Shown piece after piece: positions 18,010 through 26,803 of a stretch of 64,000 bases of DNA. The position numbers were made by a program, and so were the translations under genes. The first letter of the stretch is position 1, and each line of letters starts with the position of its first letter. The notes beneath the pieces were generated by a model. It was given only the letters and a program-made list of their open reading frames with translations. It searched no databases and had not been told where the DNA came from. Source of the DNA: Aliarcobacter lanthieri (GTDB taxonomy: Bacteria > Campylobacterota > Campylobacteria > Campylobacterales > Arcobacteraceae); NCBI RefSeq assembly GCF_013201625.1, contig NZ_CP053839.1:496001-560000 (forward strand). Direction: 5' to 3'.

Positions 18010-18037
18010 CTTTTGTATTAGAGTATTCTTTAAAATA

Positions 18038-19894
18038 TTAATAATCTACTTTTTCACCATTTCTCAAGATATTTTTAGAAAATCTTATAACTTTATTTCT
18101 TCCAGAATCTTTTGCTTCATATAAAGACATATCTGCATATTTAATACATTTCCAGAATTGGTCAGTATCTGTAGGGAAGAAAGAGTAACCAATACTTACT
18201 GTTTTAGAAAAAGAGTCTCCATTATAATTGAATACAATTTTAGCAAACTCATTATTTATTTTCACAGCTAACTCTTTTGCAGTTTCTTCAGTTGGATTTT
18301 TCATTAATATTAAAAACTCTTCTCCTCCATATCTAATAATACGCTCCTCTTTACCTATAGATTTTTTCATAGTATTAGCTAGCTTTCTTAAAATATCATC
18401 TCCAACATCATGTCCATATGTATCATTTACCATCTTAAAATAATCTATATCTAAGAACATAATCGCATATATTGAGCCATCTTTTATCTCATCTGGAAGC
18501 TCTTTATCTACAAATTCATCTAAATATTTTCTATTATAAAGTCCAGTTAAAGCATCAGTTAAATTTTTTTGTCTTAATACATCCATTAAAATTTTACTCT
18601 CTAAAATAGGTTTTGTTTCTTCAAGATATTTTTTTATAATACCTATTTTATATCTTAAATCTTTCATTTCATCTTGATTTTTAACAACTACATGAATTAC
18701 TAAATTTCTTTGGTTATTTACTGAAAAAGGGATACAAATATGATGCTCTTTATCTTGAAATGAAGCAATCCTACAAATTTTAGGGAAGTTTTCTGAGGAT
18801 ACGATACTATTCAATCTTTCTGCTCTACAAGACTCTTTTATATTTTTACTAAGGTTACAACAAGGCTTAATGTCTTTTGATGAATAGATAACTTTTCTTT
18901 CATCTTTTATTAAATCTGTTTCAAATATAAAAAAGTTTTTTATTAAAAGTCTATCTCTTAAAACTACTATTAATCTATAATATATATCATCAATAGTTAA
19001 GTCATTTTCAATAGTTTTTTTATAGTGATATATCTCACTAATATCTTCAATTATATCTTTTGCAGTAATTAATTTATCATGATTTACATTACTTGCACGA
19101 TTATGAACAAAAGATGTAAGATTTTTTTCAATTCCAGTTAGTACAGTTTCAAGTTTATCTATTAGCTCATTTAACCAAATTGAAGCTTCTTTATCTTCTT
19201 TTAAAACTCCAGCTTTTGCACGAACTGAATAATCTCCTTCATGAACCTTTTTTAAAACTTCTGTAATTTGATCAAAAGAGCTAGTATATGGTGCAATCTT
19301 TTTTCTAAGAAACACTAGAATAATCACAAAGAAAATTGATATCGTAGCTATTACATATAAGAGTACTATAATATTTGAACTTCTATCTTCATTTATATCA
19401 AATACTAAAGAGATTGCTCCTAGAACTTCACCTTCTTGTGAATTGTGACAGGCTAAACAATTAGGTTTATCAAATGATGATGCTGTATAAGGGATAGTAA
19501 TTCTTAAATTTGCATTGAATAATGATTCATCTATTACAATTTTTTCTTTACCATTGTTTAAAACTTCTATATCAATGTCATCTTTTGGATTTTCATTTGC
19601 TAAAGGAGATTCTCCAAATTGTTCTCTGATACTTTTTGAACGAACTAACCATAAATCTTTTACATCATCAAGTTCACTAATACTATTTAAAAAAATATCT
19701 CTTTGATCCATATTTCCATTTACCATATGTGAAGTAAGAGATTTTTTAACGATATCGGCTGTTAAGTGAGCCTTTTTCTTAACATTTTCGTATCCAGTTT
19801 CTCTTGAACCAATAGCAACTAAAACAACTATAATAGTTGTTAAAAGTGCTATAAGAGAGAAGATAATTAAAGTTATTTTTTGATTAGAACTCAT
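18038..19894 (-). CDS. Diguanylate cyclase with periplasmic c-type heme sensor domain
   Basis: 618 residues. TM1 (about 7-29), a periplasmic domain containing a CLACHNSQEG heme motif (C146, C149, H150), TM2 (about 174-196), a HAMP-like linker, a cytoplasmic region of about 200 residues with several Cys (GAF-like position), and a GGDEF domain with LTDALTGLYNRKYLD and RYGGEEF (G523-F527). GGEEF is the active form, so it should make cyclic di-GMP. The inhibitory RxxD site upstream is absent (KEER), so product feedback is unlikely. The heme suggests sensing of redox state, oxygen or NO. Single gene, followed by the his pair. Confidence 0.88.
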   Translation of the reverse strand: MSSNQKITLIIFSLIALLTTIIVVLVAIGSRETGYENVKKKAHLTADIVKKSLTSHMVNGNMDQRDIFLNSISELDDVKDLWLVRSKSIREQFGESPLANENPKDDIDIEVLNNGKEKIVIDESLFNANLRITIPYTASSFDKPNCLACHNSQEGEVLGAISLVFDINEDRSSNIIVLLYVIATISIFFVIILVFLRKKIAPYTSSFDQITEVLKKVHEGDYSVRAKAGVLKEDKEASIWLNELIDKLETVLTGIEKNLTSFVHNRASNVNHDKLITAKDIIEDISEIYHYKKTIENDLTIDDIYYRLIVVLRDRLLIKNFFIFETDLIKDERKVIYSSKDIKPCCNLSKNIKESCRAERLNSIVSSENFPKICRIASFQDKEHHICIPFSVNNQRNLVIHVVVKNQDEMKDLRYKIGIIKKYLEETKPILESKILMDVLRQKNLTDALTGLYNRKYLDEFVDKELPDEIKDGSIYAIMFLDIDYFKMVNDTYGHDVGDDILRKLANTMKKSIGKEERIIRYGGEEFLILMKNPTEETAKELAVKINNEFAKIVFNYNGDSFSKTVSIGYSFFPTDTDQFWKCIKYADMSLYEAKDSGRNKVIRFSKNILRNGEKVDY

Positions 19895-19939
19895 ATTAAA
19901 CCCTTGTGTAGATATAAGTATGTATATTCTACCAAAAAT

Positions 19940-20647
19940 TTATAGAATTTTAAATGCCTCTTCTAAATTTATTTTTCCTTCATAGAAAGCTTTACCTACA
20001 ATAACTCCACTAATATTACCATTAGCTTTACAATTTTTTATATCTTCTATATCTTTTACTCCACCACTTGCTATTGTGTCAATATTTGAAGCAAGTGCAA
20101 TACTTTGCGTAAATTCTACATTTACTCCACAAAGCATTCCATCTTTACTTATATCTGTACAGATTATTGCTTGAACACCTGCATTTGCAAACTCTTTTGC
20201 TAAATCTGTAGCTTTCATAGTAGAAACTTCTGCCCAACCTTCAACTGCAACCATCCCATCAATAGCATCTATTCCAACAGCTATTGGATATTTTTTAGCC
20301 ATATCTTTTACAAATTGTGGATTTTTAACTGCAATTGAACCTAAAATTAATCTATCAACACCAAGCTCAAGATACATTTGAATAGTTTTTTCATCTCTTA
20401 TTCCCCCACCTAGTTCTATTTTCAAATTACAGTTTTCTCTTATTTTTCTAATTTGCTCCAAATTAGCTGGTTTACCTTCAAATGCTCCATTTAAATCAAC
20501 AATATGAACCCAACGGCTACCAAGTTCTTCAAATCTTTTTGCTACTTGCCAAGGTTCATCAGAATAGATTTTTGCACTATCCATAAGTCCTTTACTAAGT
20601 CTTACAGCTTTTCCATCTTTTAAATCAATTGCTGGTAATATATCCAT
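19940..20647 (-). CDS. hisA: ProFAR isomerase (histidine biosynthesis)
   Basis: Phosphoribosylformimino-5-aminoimidazole carboxamide ribotide isomerase, a TIM barrel catalysing the Amadori step before HisH/HisF. 235 residues; begins [19 protein letters not shown] with the catalytic Asp, then [18 protein letters not shown] (phosphate loop), [11 protein letters not shown] with the second catalytic Asp, and ASGGVKD. It lies 15 bases after hisH in the same transcript. The usual downstream hisF is not here. Confidence 0.95.
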   Translation of the reverse strand: MDILPAIDLKDGKAVRLSKGLMDSAKIYSDEPWQVAKRFEELGSRWVHIVDLNGAFEGKPANLEQIRKIRENCNLKIELGGGIRDEKTIQMYLELGVDRLILGSIAVKNPQFVKDMAKKYPIAVGIDAIDGMVAVEGWAEVSTMKATDLAKEFANAGVQAIICTDISKDGMLCGVNVEFTQSIALASNIDTIASGGVKDIEDIKNCKANGNISGVIVGKAFYEGKINLEEAFKIL

Positions 20648-20662
20648 ATTTTTTCCCTTTAA

Positions 20663-21268
20663 TTATATATTTATAAAATTTTCTAAAATTTTAAGCCCAT
20701 TATTATGAGATTTTTCTGGATGAGGTTGAAATCCAAAAATATTATCTTTATTTACTGCACTTGTAAAATCATACCCATAATTAGTTGTTCCAATTATATT
20801 TTCTTCACTTGTTACAACATGGTAAGAGTGTACAAAATATAGGTAAGGATTTGTTAAATCTTTAAAAAGTGGGTTTTTTTTATTTATTATCTTATTCCAA
20901 CCCATATGAGGTATTTTTAAATCTTCATCCATTTTTGATTTATCAAATTTTATAACTTTTCCATTTATTAGTCCTAAGCCTTGTGTCAATCCAAATTCTT
21001 CTGAACTTTCAAATAGAAGTTGCATTCCAAGACAAATTCCTAAAAGTGGTTTTCCACTTTTTGCAAATTCTAAAATAGCATTTTTTAAATCATTACTATT
21101 TAAGTGTTCCATTGCATCTTTATAAGCTCCAACACCTGGAAGGATAACTCTTGATAAATCTTTTATATCATCTGCATTTTTTACTATTTTTACATTTTTC
21201 GTAAATTTAGAACAAGCATTATAAACACTTGCTAAATTTCCCATATTATAATCAATAATTCCTAGCAT
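20663..21268 (-). CDS. hisH: Imidazole glycerol phosphate synthase, glutaminase subunit
   Basis: Class I glutamine amidotransferase that supplies ammonia to HisF. 201 residues; IIDYNMGNLASV start, VILPGVGAYKDAM oxyanion strand, LLGICLGMQLLFE with the nucleophilic Cys, and the C-terminal FQPHPEKS with catalytic His and Glu. First gene of the hisH-hisA pair, divergent from the phosphate transporter gene. hisF must be elsewhere. Confidence 0.95.
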   Translation of the reverse strand: MLGIIDYNMGNLASVYNACSKFTKNVKIVKNADDIKDLSRVILPGVGAYKDAMEHLNSNDLKNAILEFAKSGKPLLGICLGMQLLFESSEEFGLTQGLGLINGKVIKFDKSKMDEDLKIPHMGWNKIINKKNPLFKDLTNPYLYFVHSYHVVTSEENIIGTTNYGYDFTSAVNKDNIFGFQPHPEKSHNNGLKILENFINI

Positions 21269-21312
21269 TAATTTTCCTTAATAAAGCAAAAATTATATCT
21301 TTTTTGAATTTT

Positions 21313-21360
21313 GTTTCTCCTAAAATTTATATGTAATTTAGGAGAAACAATTTTTTTTTT
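21313..21360 (+). terminator. Terminator-like hairpin with T10 before the Na/Pi gene
   Basis: GTTTCTCCTAAAATT and AATTTAGGAGAAAC pair with one bulged A over a 7-base loop, followed by ten T (21351-21360). It reads as a rho-independent terminator for plus-strand RNA, yet both flanking genes diverge from this spot and no plus-strand gene lies just upstream. A -10-like GATAAAAT follows immediately at 21361. Confidence 0.65.
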
Positions 21361-21396
21361 GATAAAATGAATAAAAACAAAGATAGGGATGATAAT

Positions 21397-23145
21397 ATGA
21401 TTAAAAAAGTTTTATTTCCATTATTATTTTTAGTTTTAGCCTATTTTGTTCTGAGTTATGAAAGTGCAAAAGAGATAATAGCTGGAATTGCTATATTTCT
21501 TGTTGGTATGTATTTTATGGAAGATGGTTTTAAACTATTTTCAGGAGGGGTTTTAGAAAAAATTTTAGAAAGATTTACAAATACTTTACCAAAAGGAATT
21601 TTAAATGGTTTTCTAATTACATCAGTTGTTCAAAGTTCATCTCTTACAAGTGTAATATTAATATCTTTTTTAGGGGCATCTTTAATAGCACTAGAAAGTG
21701 CAATTTATGTACTTTTAGGTTCTAGTTTAGGTTCATCTACAACAGCATGGATTATTGCTCTATTTGGATTAAAAATAAAAATTTCACACTATGCTATGCC
21801 TATAATTGCTTTTGGAATATTTTTTAGATTTTCAAAAAATCAAAAACAAAAAGGTTTTGGAAATATACTTTTAGGTCTTGGTTTTATATTTCTAGGGATT
21901 TCATATATGGTTGTTGGTTTTGAAGAGTTAAAAGAGAGTGTTGATTTATCTGTTTATTCTTTAGATGGATTTTTAGGATTATTTATATTCTTTATAATTG
22001 GTGCATTTATGACATTTATTGTACAGTCAAGTTCAGCAAGTACGGCGATTATCTTAGTAGCATTATCTAGTGGGCAACTTCTATATTTTAATGCTATTGC
22101 AGCTGTTATTGGTGGCAAAATTGGTAGTACAACAACAACTATTTTAGGTAGTTTAAATTCAAATTCAAATGGTAAAAGGCTTGCTTTTTCACAATTCATT
22201 TTGAATTTAATTGCTACTCTTTTTGGGATAATATTTTTTTATCCTATTATTTATTTTATAGATTTTATATCAAATTATTTCAGCATAGAAAGTGATGTAA
22301 TAAAACTTACAATATTTGTAACTATCTTTAACTTAAGTGCTGTTTTAATTGTAATTCCTCTTCTACCCAAAATAGTGGAAAGATTGAAAAAAATGTTTAT
22401 TCCAAAAGTAAAATCTTGGTCAAAATTAGAGTTTTTGGATAGTGAATCTTTAGAATCTTCAAAATCAATAGTAGTAGGATTAAAGAAAGAAAATATCATT
22501 TTATATAATAAACTTATAAAAGCTATAAAACACCAACTTCTAATAAATGATGAAGATATATATTGGAATAAAAAACATAAAGATAAAAAAAGTCCACAAA
22601 ACTCTAAGATTGATAAAATTTATAAAGAGAAAATAAAAAAACTTCATGATGAGATTTTGGATTTTATATCATTTGCAAATAAAAATATTAATGAAAATGA
22701 TTTAAAAACTTTTGATAGCCAAAAGTTACTTACTAAAGATATGTATAAAATTCTAAAAAAAATTAAAACTTTTCATAAAAATATAAATGTAGGAGTTGAT
22801 AGTAGAAATCCTAATATTAGTAAAGAGTATATATTTATAAAAGAGCTTTTTATGATATGTATAAAAGAACTTGAGAATATATCACAAAATATGACTATTG
22901 ATGATATTGATAAAATATATAAAACAAAAACTTTACAACAAAAATTAAATTCTTTAGATAGTCTAAGTACAAAAAGAGTTGATGAACTTTTTGCTCAGAA
23001 AAGATTAGATTCAATAGAAACAACGAAGATTATAAGGGATGTATCTTTTGCTATACTTTTGTGTCAAAGTTTAATAAATATTACTACAACTATTTTTATC
23101 GAAGATAGTTTACTTTTAGATGAGGATGAAGAAGATGAAAATTAA
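21397..23145 (+). CDS. Na+/phosphate symporter with PhoU-like tail
   Basis: 582 residues from ATG 21397, preceded by AGGGA; an ATG at 21367 overlaps the probable -10 and lacks a ribosome site. Two inverted Na/Pi-cotransporter repeats carry the family motif QSSS: VVQSSSLTSVILIS and VQSSSASTAIILVALSSG. About nine membrane helices fill residues 1-330, and a helical cytoplasmic PhoU-like region follows to the end. Members import phosphate (or other anions) with sodium. The last 11 bases overlap the next small gene. Confidence 0.88.
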   Translation: MIKKVLFPLLFLVLAYFVLSYESAKEIIAGIAIFLVGMYFMEDGFKLFSGGVLEKILERFTNTLPKGILNGFLITSVVQSSSLTSVILISFLGASLIALESAIYVLLGSSLGSSTTAWIIALFGLKIKISHYAMPIIAFGIFFRFSKNQKQKGFGNILLGLGFIFLGISYMVVGFEELKESVDLSVYSLDGFLGLFIFFIIGAFMTFIVQSSSASTAIILVALSSGQLLYFNAIAAVIGGKIGSTTTTILGSLNSNSNGKRLAFSQFILNLIATLFGIIFFYPIIYFIDFISNYFSIESDVIKLTIFVTIFNLSAVLIVIPLLPKIVERLKKMFIPKVKSWSKLEFLDSESLESSKSIVVGLKKENIILYNKLIKAIKHQLLINDEDIYWNKKHKDKKSPQNSKIDKIYKEKIKKLHDEILDFISFANKNINENDLKTFDSQKLLTKDMYKILKKIKTFHKNINVGVDSRNPNISKEYIFIKELFMICIKELENISQNMTIDDIDKIYKTKTLQQKLNSLDSLSTKRVDELFAQKRLDSIETTKIIRDVSFAILLCQSLINITTTIFIEDSLLLDEDEEDEN

Positions 23146-23398
23146 AAAGTTTTTAAATAGTATAGAAGAGTTCTTTATGGAGAATAAAAAAGAGATTAGT
23201 AGTTTAGAAGATGCATTAGAAAAACTTGTAGAAAAAAGGTTAAAGCTTTTAAAAAAACTTAATGATGAAGATTTTAAAGATGATGATAAAGAAAATTTAA
23301 AAAATAAATTAAATATGGTTAAAGAGTTAGAAAAAAAGATTAGAAAAAAACTTGAAAAAGAGATAAATAAACTTAATGCAAAAAAGAACATAGAGTAA
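23135..23398 (+). CDS. Small charged coiled-coil protein of unknown function
   Basis: 87 residues from ATG 23135, which overlaps the end of the Na/Pi symporter gene; in-frame ATGs at 23120 and 23126 are alternatives. More than a third of the residues are Lys or Glu with Leu/Ile heptads throughout, predicted as one or two long helices. The 3' end overlaps comF tail to tail by 26 bases. The opposite-strand frame here is Phe/Ser-rich and looks like a shadow. It is probably cytoplasmic and may work with the symporter tail, but nothing identifies a function. Confidence 0.6.
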   Translation: MKIKKFLNSIEEFFMENKKEISSLEDALEKLVEKRLKLLKKLNDEDFKDDDKENLKNKLNMVKELEKKIRKKLEKEINKLNAKKNIE

Positions 23399-23945
23399 GA
23401 GCAAAAAGTACATTTACTTTATATTTTTTTAAAGTTTTTCTAGCTTCTAAAATAGTTGTGCCTGTTGTAAGAACATCATCAACTAAAATAACATCACAAT
23501 TTTTTACTCCACTATATATAAATTTTCGTGGATTTTTTTGTCTCAATTCTAAGTTTTTACCTGCATATTTGACAATATTTGAAGCTTTTAAGGTATTAAA
23601 AACTGGTTTTATAAATTGGCTTTTTAAGTGTTTTGTTAAAATTGCAGTTTGAGAAAAATCGTGTCTTGTGTGGTCATCTATTGGCAAGGCTAAAATATGG
23701 TGGGTAAAAGTAAAATTTGAAGCAAATTTTTTAAAACTTAGTTTTGCTAAAGTATTAAAAACTCTATCTCCATAAAAATAATACTTGCTTTGGATTAAAT
23801 CTTCTAAATCTTTGTAGTCATAAAAAGAGTAAACAAAAAAATCTTTGTCTAACTCTTTTTTATAAAAATTTGGCTCAAGAAGTGTGGCTTGACAAGTTTT
23901 ACATAGAATATAAAAAGATAACTTATCACAACTTGTGCATTTCAT
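23373..23945 (-). CDS. ComF family phosphoribosyltransferase-like protein
   Basis: 190 residues. An N-terminal zinc-ribbon-like pair CTSC and CKTC, then a PRTase-fold domain with the PRPP-loop motif VILVDDVLTTGTT. This is the ComF/GntX arrangement. ComF is needed for DNA uptake during transformation in some bacteria, where it acts in the cytoplasm with helicase partners; whether this organism is competent cannot be told here. It starts three bases after the peptidase gene and probably shares its transcript. Confidence 0.85.
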   Translation of the reverse strand: MKCTSCDKLSFYILCKTCQATLLEPNFYKKELDKDFFVYSFYDYKDLEDLIQSKYYFYGDRVFNTLAKLSFKKFASNFTFTHHILALPIDDHTRHDFSQTAILTKHLKSQFIKPVFNTLKASNIVKYAGKNLELRQKNPRKFIYSGVKNCDVILVDDVLTTGTTILEARKTLKKYKVNVLFALTLCSFLH

Positions 23946-23948
23946 ATT

Positions 23949-24563
23949 CTATACTTTTTTTAAACTTATTTTATCACTATTAACTAATATCGCTTCATTA
24001 TTACTAATTGGTTTTAAAGAGAGTTTTGAAGAGTAAATTTCTATAATTTTTTCTACACTTTTCTCAAAAGGAAAATTTTTATAGTGTGGAACTATATAAA
24101 AATCGACTAAATTTAAAGCCTCAAAATTTTTTAGATTAATAGCTTCTTCTACACTATCCATCTCTTTTGCATACTCTATATTTTTAGATGTAATTATAGC
24201 ACCAGCTGATTCACCTATATAAAGTTTACCTTTATTTACCTCTTCAATAATTATTTTATCTGCACCAGTTCTTTTTAACTCTTGTAGTAGAAAAAAAGTA
24301 TTTCCACCAGATATATAGATAAAATCATTTTTTCTTAATTTTCTCTCTATTTCATCATTTGTAGCAGTTGAAATCTCTAACTCATTTACAACTAAGCCTA
24401 ATTTCTGGAAATCTTTTTTTGCTAAATCTACATAAAAATCAACTTCTTCAATGATAGAAGCTGTTGGTATAAAAGTTACACTTTTACCTTTTAAATCTTT
24501 TTGAAAATCTATAAAAATATCTATAACATCACTAAAAGATGAAGATAAAAAGAGTTTTTTCAT
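23949..24563 (-). CDS. Peptidase S51 (dipeptidase E-like)
   Basis: 204 residues. The nucleophile elbow GESAGA puts the catalytic Ser at 119; YISGGNTFFLL is the second family signature. PepE cleaves Asp-X dipeptides; cyanophycinase belongs to the same family, but the short length and absence of cyanophycin genes favour a PepE-type enzyme. It lies 12 bases downstream of lepA in the lepA-pepE-comF series. Confidence 0.8.
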   Translation of the reverse strand: MKKLFLSSSFSDVIDIFIDFQKDLKGKSVTFIPTASIIEEVDFYVDLAKKDFQKLGLVVNELEISTATNDEIERKLRKNDFIYISGGNTFFLLQELKRTGADKIIIEEVNKGKLYIGESAGAIITSKNIEYAKEMDSVEEAINLKNFEALNLVDFYIVPHYKNFPFEKSVEKIIEIYSSKLSLKPISNNEAILVNSDKISLKKV

Positions 24564-24575
24564 ACTTATTTTTCC

Positions 24576-26363
24576 TTAGATTTTCAATACTGCCATAAAA
24601 GCCTCTTGTGGAACATTTACTTTTCCAATAGCTTTCATTCTTTTTTTACCAGCTTTTTGTTTTTCAAGTAGTTTTCTCTTTCTTGTAATATCTCCACCAT
24701 AACATTTTGCAGTTACATTTTTCCCCATAGATTTTACAGTCTCTCTAGCAATTATTGTGCTTCCAATACTAGCTTGTACTGCAACTTCAAAAAGTTGTCT
24801 TGGTATTAGTTCTTTTAAGGCTTTTACAAACTCTCTTCCTCTTGAAACAGATCTATCTTCTGGAACTATGATAGAAAGTGCATCTACAATATCTCCTGCA
24901 ACTCTAACATCAAGTTTTTTTAGATTTCCAGGTCTAAATCCTACAGGCTCATAATCAAAAGAGGCATAACCTTTTGTAGTTGATTTTAATTTATCATAAA
25001 AATCCATAACAATTTCATTCATAGGAATATCATATTCTAAAAGAACTCTAGCCCCTATATAGTCCATTTTTAACTGAATTCCTCTTTTATCATTGAGAAG
25101 TTTTATAACATTTCCTAAAAACTCATCTGGTACCAAAATAGTAGCTTTTACATAAGGTTCAAAAATAGTTTCTATATAGTTTGGTTCAGGTAGTTCTGAT
25201 GGATTTTGAATAATAACTTTCTCTCCATCTTTTTTTAAGACTTCATAAACAACAGTTGGAGCAGTTGCTATTAGGTCTAAATCAAACTCTCTTTCAAGTC
25301 TTTCTTTTATAACTTCCATATGAAGCATACCTAAAAAACCAGTTCTAAAACCACTTCCTAAAGCTAGTGAGCTTTCTGGCTCAAAAGATATTGATGAGTC
25401 ATTTAATTTTAGTTTATTTAATGCTTCTCTTAAATCTTCAAATTTATCTGTTTCTATTGGATAAAGTCCTGCAAAAACAAATGGTTTAGCTGGTTCAAAT
25501 CCATCAATTACATCTTTTGTTGGGTTTTTTGCATCTGTCATTGTATCTCCAACAGCTATGCCATCAAGAGTTTTAAGTCCAAGTACAACTATACCTATTT
25601 CGCCTGTTTTTATTTCTGTTGTATCTTGTCTTTTTAATGGATGTGGATACATTAGGCTTATTACTTGATGTTCAACTTTTGTATTCATCATTTTTAATAT
25701 TTGCCCTTTTTTGATACTACCATCATAAACACGTACCAATGCCAAAGCACCTAAATAGTTATCAAACCAACTATCATAAATAAGTGCTTTTGTAGGTGCT
25801 TCTTCATCTCCAATAGGAGCAGGAACTCTTTTGATGATTGATTCAATTAAATCTTTTACTCCTAAACCAGTTTTAGCTGAAATTAGGTTGTGTTCTGTAC
25901 AATCAAGACCAATAGCATCTTCTACTTCTGCTAGAACTCTCATAGGATCTGCACTTGGTAAATCTATTTTATTTACAACAGGGAGTAATTCTAAGTCATT
26001 ATCCATAGCTATGTAAACATTTGCAATAGTTTGTGCTTCGACACCTTGAGTTGAATCAACTATAAGTAGAGCACCTTCTGAAGAAGCTAAAGAACGACTT
26101 ACTTCATAAGAAAAATCTACGTGTCCTGGAGTATCTATTAGATTCAAAATATATTTTTCTCCGTTAAGTGTATAGTTTAGTCTTACACTTTGAGCTTTTA
26201 TAGTAATTCCACGCTCTTTTTCTATATCCATATTATCCATAACTTGAGAAGTCATTTCCCGATCACTAATTGCTCCACACTCTTGAATTATTCTATCTGC
26301 AAGAGTTGATTTTCCATGATCAATATGTGCAATAATACTAAAATTTCTAATATTTTTTTGCAA
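24576..26363 (-). CDS. lepA: Elongation factor 4 (LepA)
   Basis: Ribosome-associated GTPase that back-translocates or remodels stalled ribosomes. 595 residues, the usual length. G1 [14 protein letters not shown], switch [11 protein letters not shown]4 VNKIDLPSA, then domains II, III and V and the LepA-specific C-terminal domain ending [16 protein letters not shown]. The start is at ATG 26363. First gene of the minus-strand group with the S51 peptidase and comF; divergent from the copper operon. Confidence 0.97.
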   Translation of the reverse strand: MQKNIRNFSIIAHIDHGKSTLADRIIQECGAISDREMTSQVMDNMDIEKERGITIKAQSVRLNYTLNGEKYILNLIDTPGHVDFSYEVSRSLASSEGALLIVDSTQGVEAQTIANVYIAMDNDLELLPVVNKIDLPSADPMRVLAEVEDAIGLDCTEHNLISAKTGLGVKDLIESIIKRVPAPIGDEEAPTKALIYDSWFDNYLGALALVRVYDGSIKKGQILKMMNTKVEHQVISLMYPHPLKRQDTTEIKTGEIGIVVLGLKTLDGIAVGDTMTDAKNPTKDVIDGFEPAKPFVFAGLYPIETDKFEDLREALNKLKLNDSSISFEPESSLALGSGFRTGFLGMLHMEVIKERLEREFDLDLIATAPTVVYEVLKKDGEKVIIQNPSELPEPNYIETIFEPYVKATILVPDEFLGNVIKLLNDKRGIQLKMDYIGARVLLEYDIPMNEIVMDFYDKLKSTTKGYASFDYEPVGFRPGNLKKLDVRVAGDIVDALSIIVPEDRSVSRGREFVKALKELIPRQLFEVAVQASIGSTIIARETVKSMGKNVTAKCYGGDITRKRKLLEKQKAGKKRMKAIGKVNVPQEAFMAVLKI

Positions 26364-26486
26364 TTTTTTTCCTAATATTTGTTTGTTTTTTGTTAAAAGT
26401 TAGCGATTATATCTAATTTTTAGTAAGTTTTTTGTTAAATATTTTATTATTTATATAGAATTAAAATAAGCTTTGGTAATATTCTA

Positions 26487-26512
26487 ATACCTACCCCTAT
26501 AGGGTAGGGTAT
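26487..26512 (+). promoter_or_regulatory. Putative CsoR operator
   Basis: ATACC-TACCC-CTATA-GGGTA-GGGTAT, an extended inverted repeat of G/C runs. CsoR operators in other bacteria have the same TACCC...GGGTA core. It sits just downstream of a possible -10 (TATTCT 26480-26485) and ends one base before the AAGGA of csoR, where a bound repressor would block initiation. Such a GC-rich island is striking in this genome. Confidence 0.75.
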
Positions 26513-26524
26513 AAGGAGTTGAAA

Positions 26525-26791
26525 GTGAATGAAGAGAAACAAAAAGCTTTACAGGCACTTAAAACAGCCAAAGGACAAATAGAAGCTATTATTAAAATGA
26601 TTGAAGATGGAAGGTACTGTATAGATATATCAAATCAGATTCTTGCTGTATCATCTCTTGTTAAAAAATCAAACATTTTGATATTAAAGCAACATATGAA
26701 TAGTTGTGTTTTAGAAGCTGTGAATAGTGGTAATGCAAATCAAAAGATTGATGAAATTACAAAAATTTTATCAAAAATTATTGATAAATAA
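26525..26791 (+). CDS. csoR: Copper-sensing repressor, CsoR/RcnR family
   Basis: 88 residues from GTG 26525, which lies seven bases after AAGGA; the TTG at 26519 is too close to it. All-helical DUF156 protein. The metal ligands of CsoR are present: C32 (GRYCIDI), H57 and C61 (KQHMNSC), the C-H-C set for Cu(I), and not the H-C-H-H set of Ni/Co-type RcnR. When copper binds, the tetramer leaves the operator. It is followed after 12 bases by copA, fitting copper control. The inverted repeat upstream indicates autoregulation. Confidence 0.9.
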   Translation: MNEEKQKALQALKTAKGQIEAIIKMIEDGRYCIDISNQILAVSSLVKKSNILILKQHMNSCVLEAVNSGNANQKIDEITKILSKIIDK

Positions 26792-26803
26792 AAAAGGTTA
26801 TTT

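Noticed and set aside
18010-18037. Terminator between the transglutaminase-like and GGDEF genes
   Set aside because: Only a weak AT-rich imperfect repeat; nothing I can support.
23116-23391. 91-codon minus-strand frame
   Set aside because: Phe/Ser-rich mirror of a Lys/Glu-rich coiled-coil gene that is linked to the upstream symporter gene; the plus-strand reading is more plausible.
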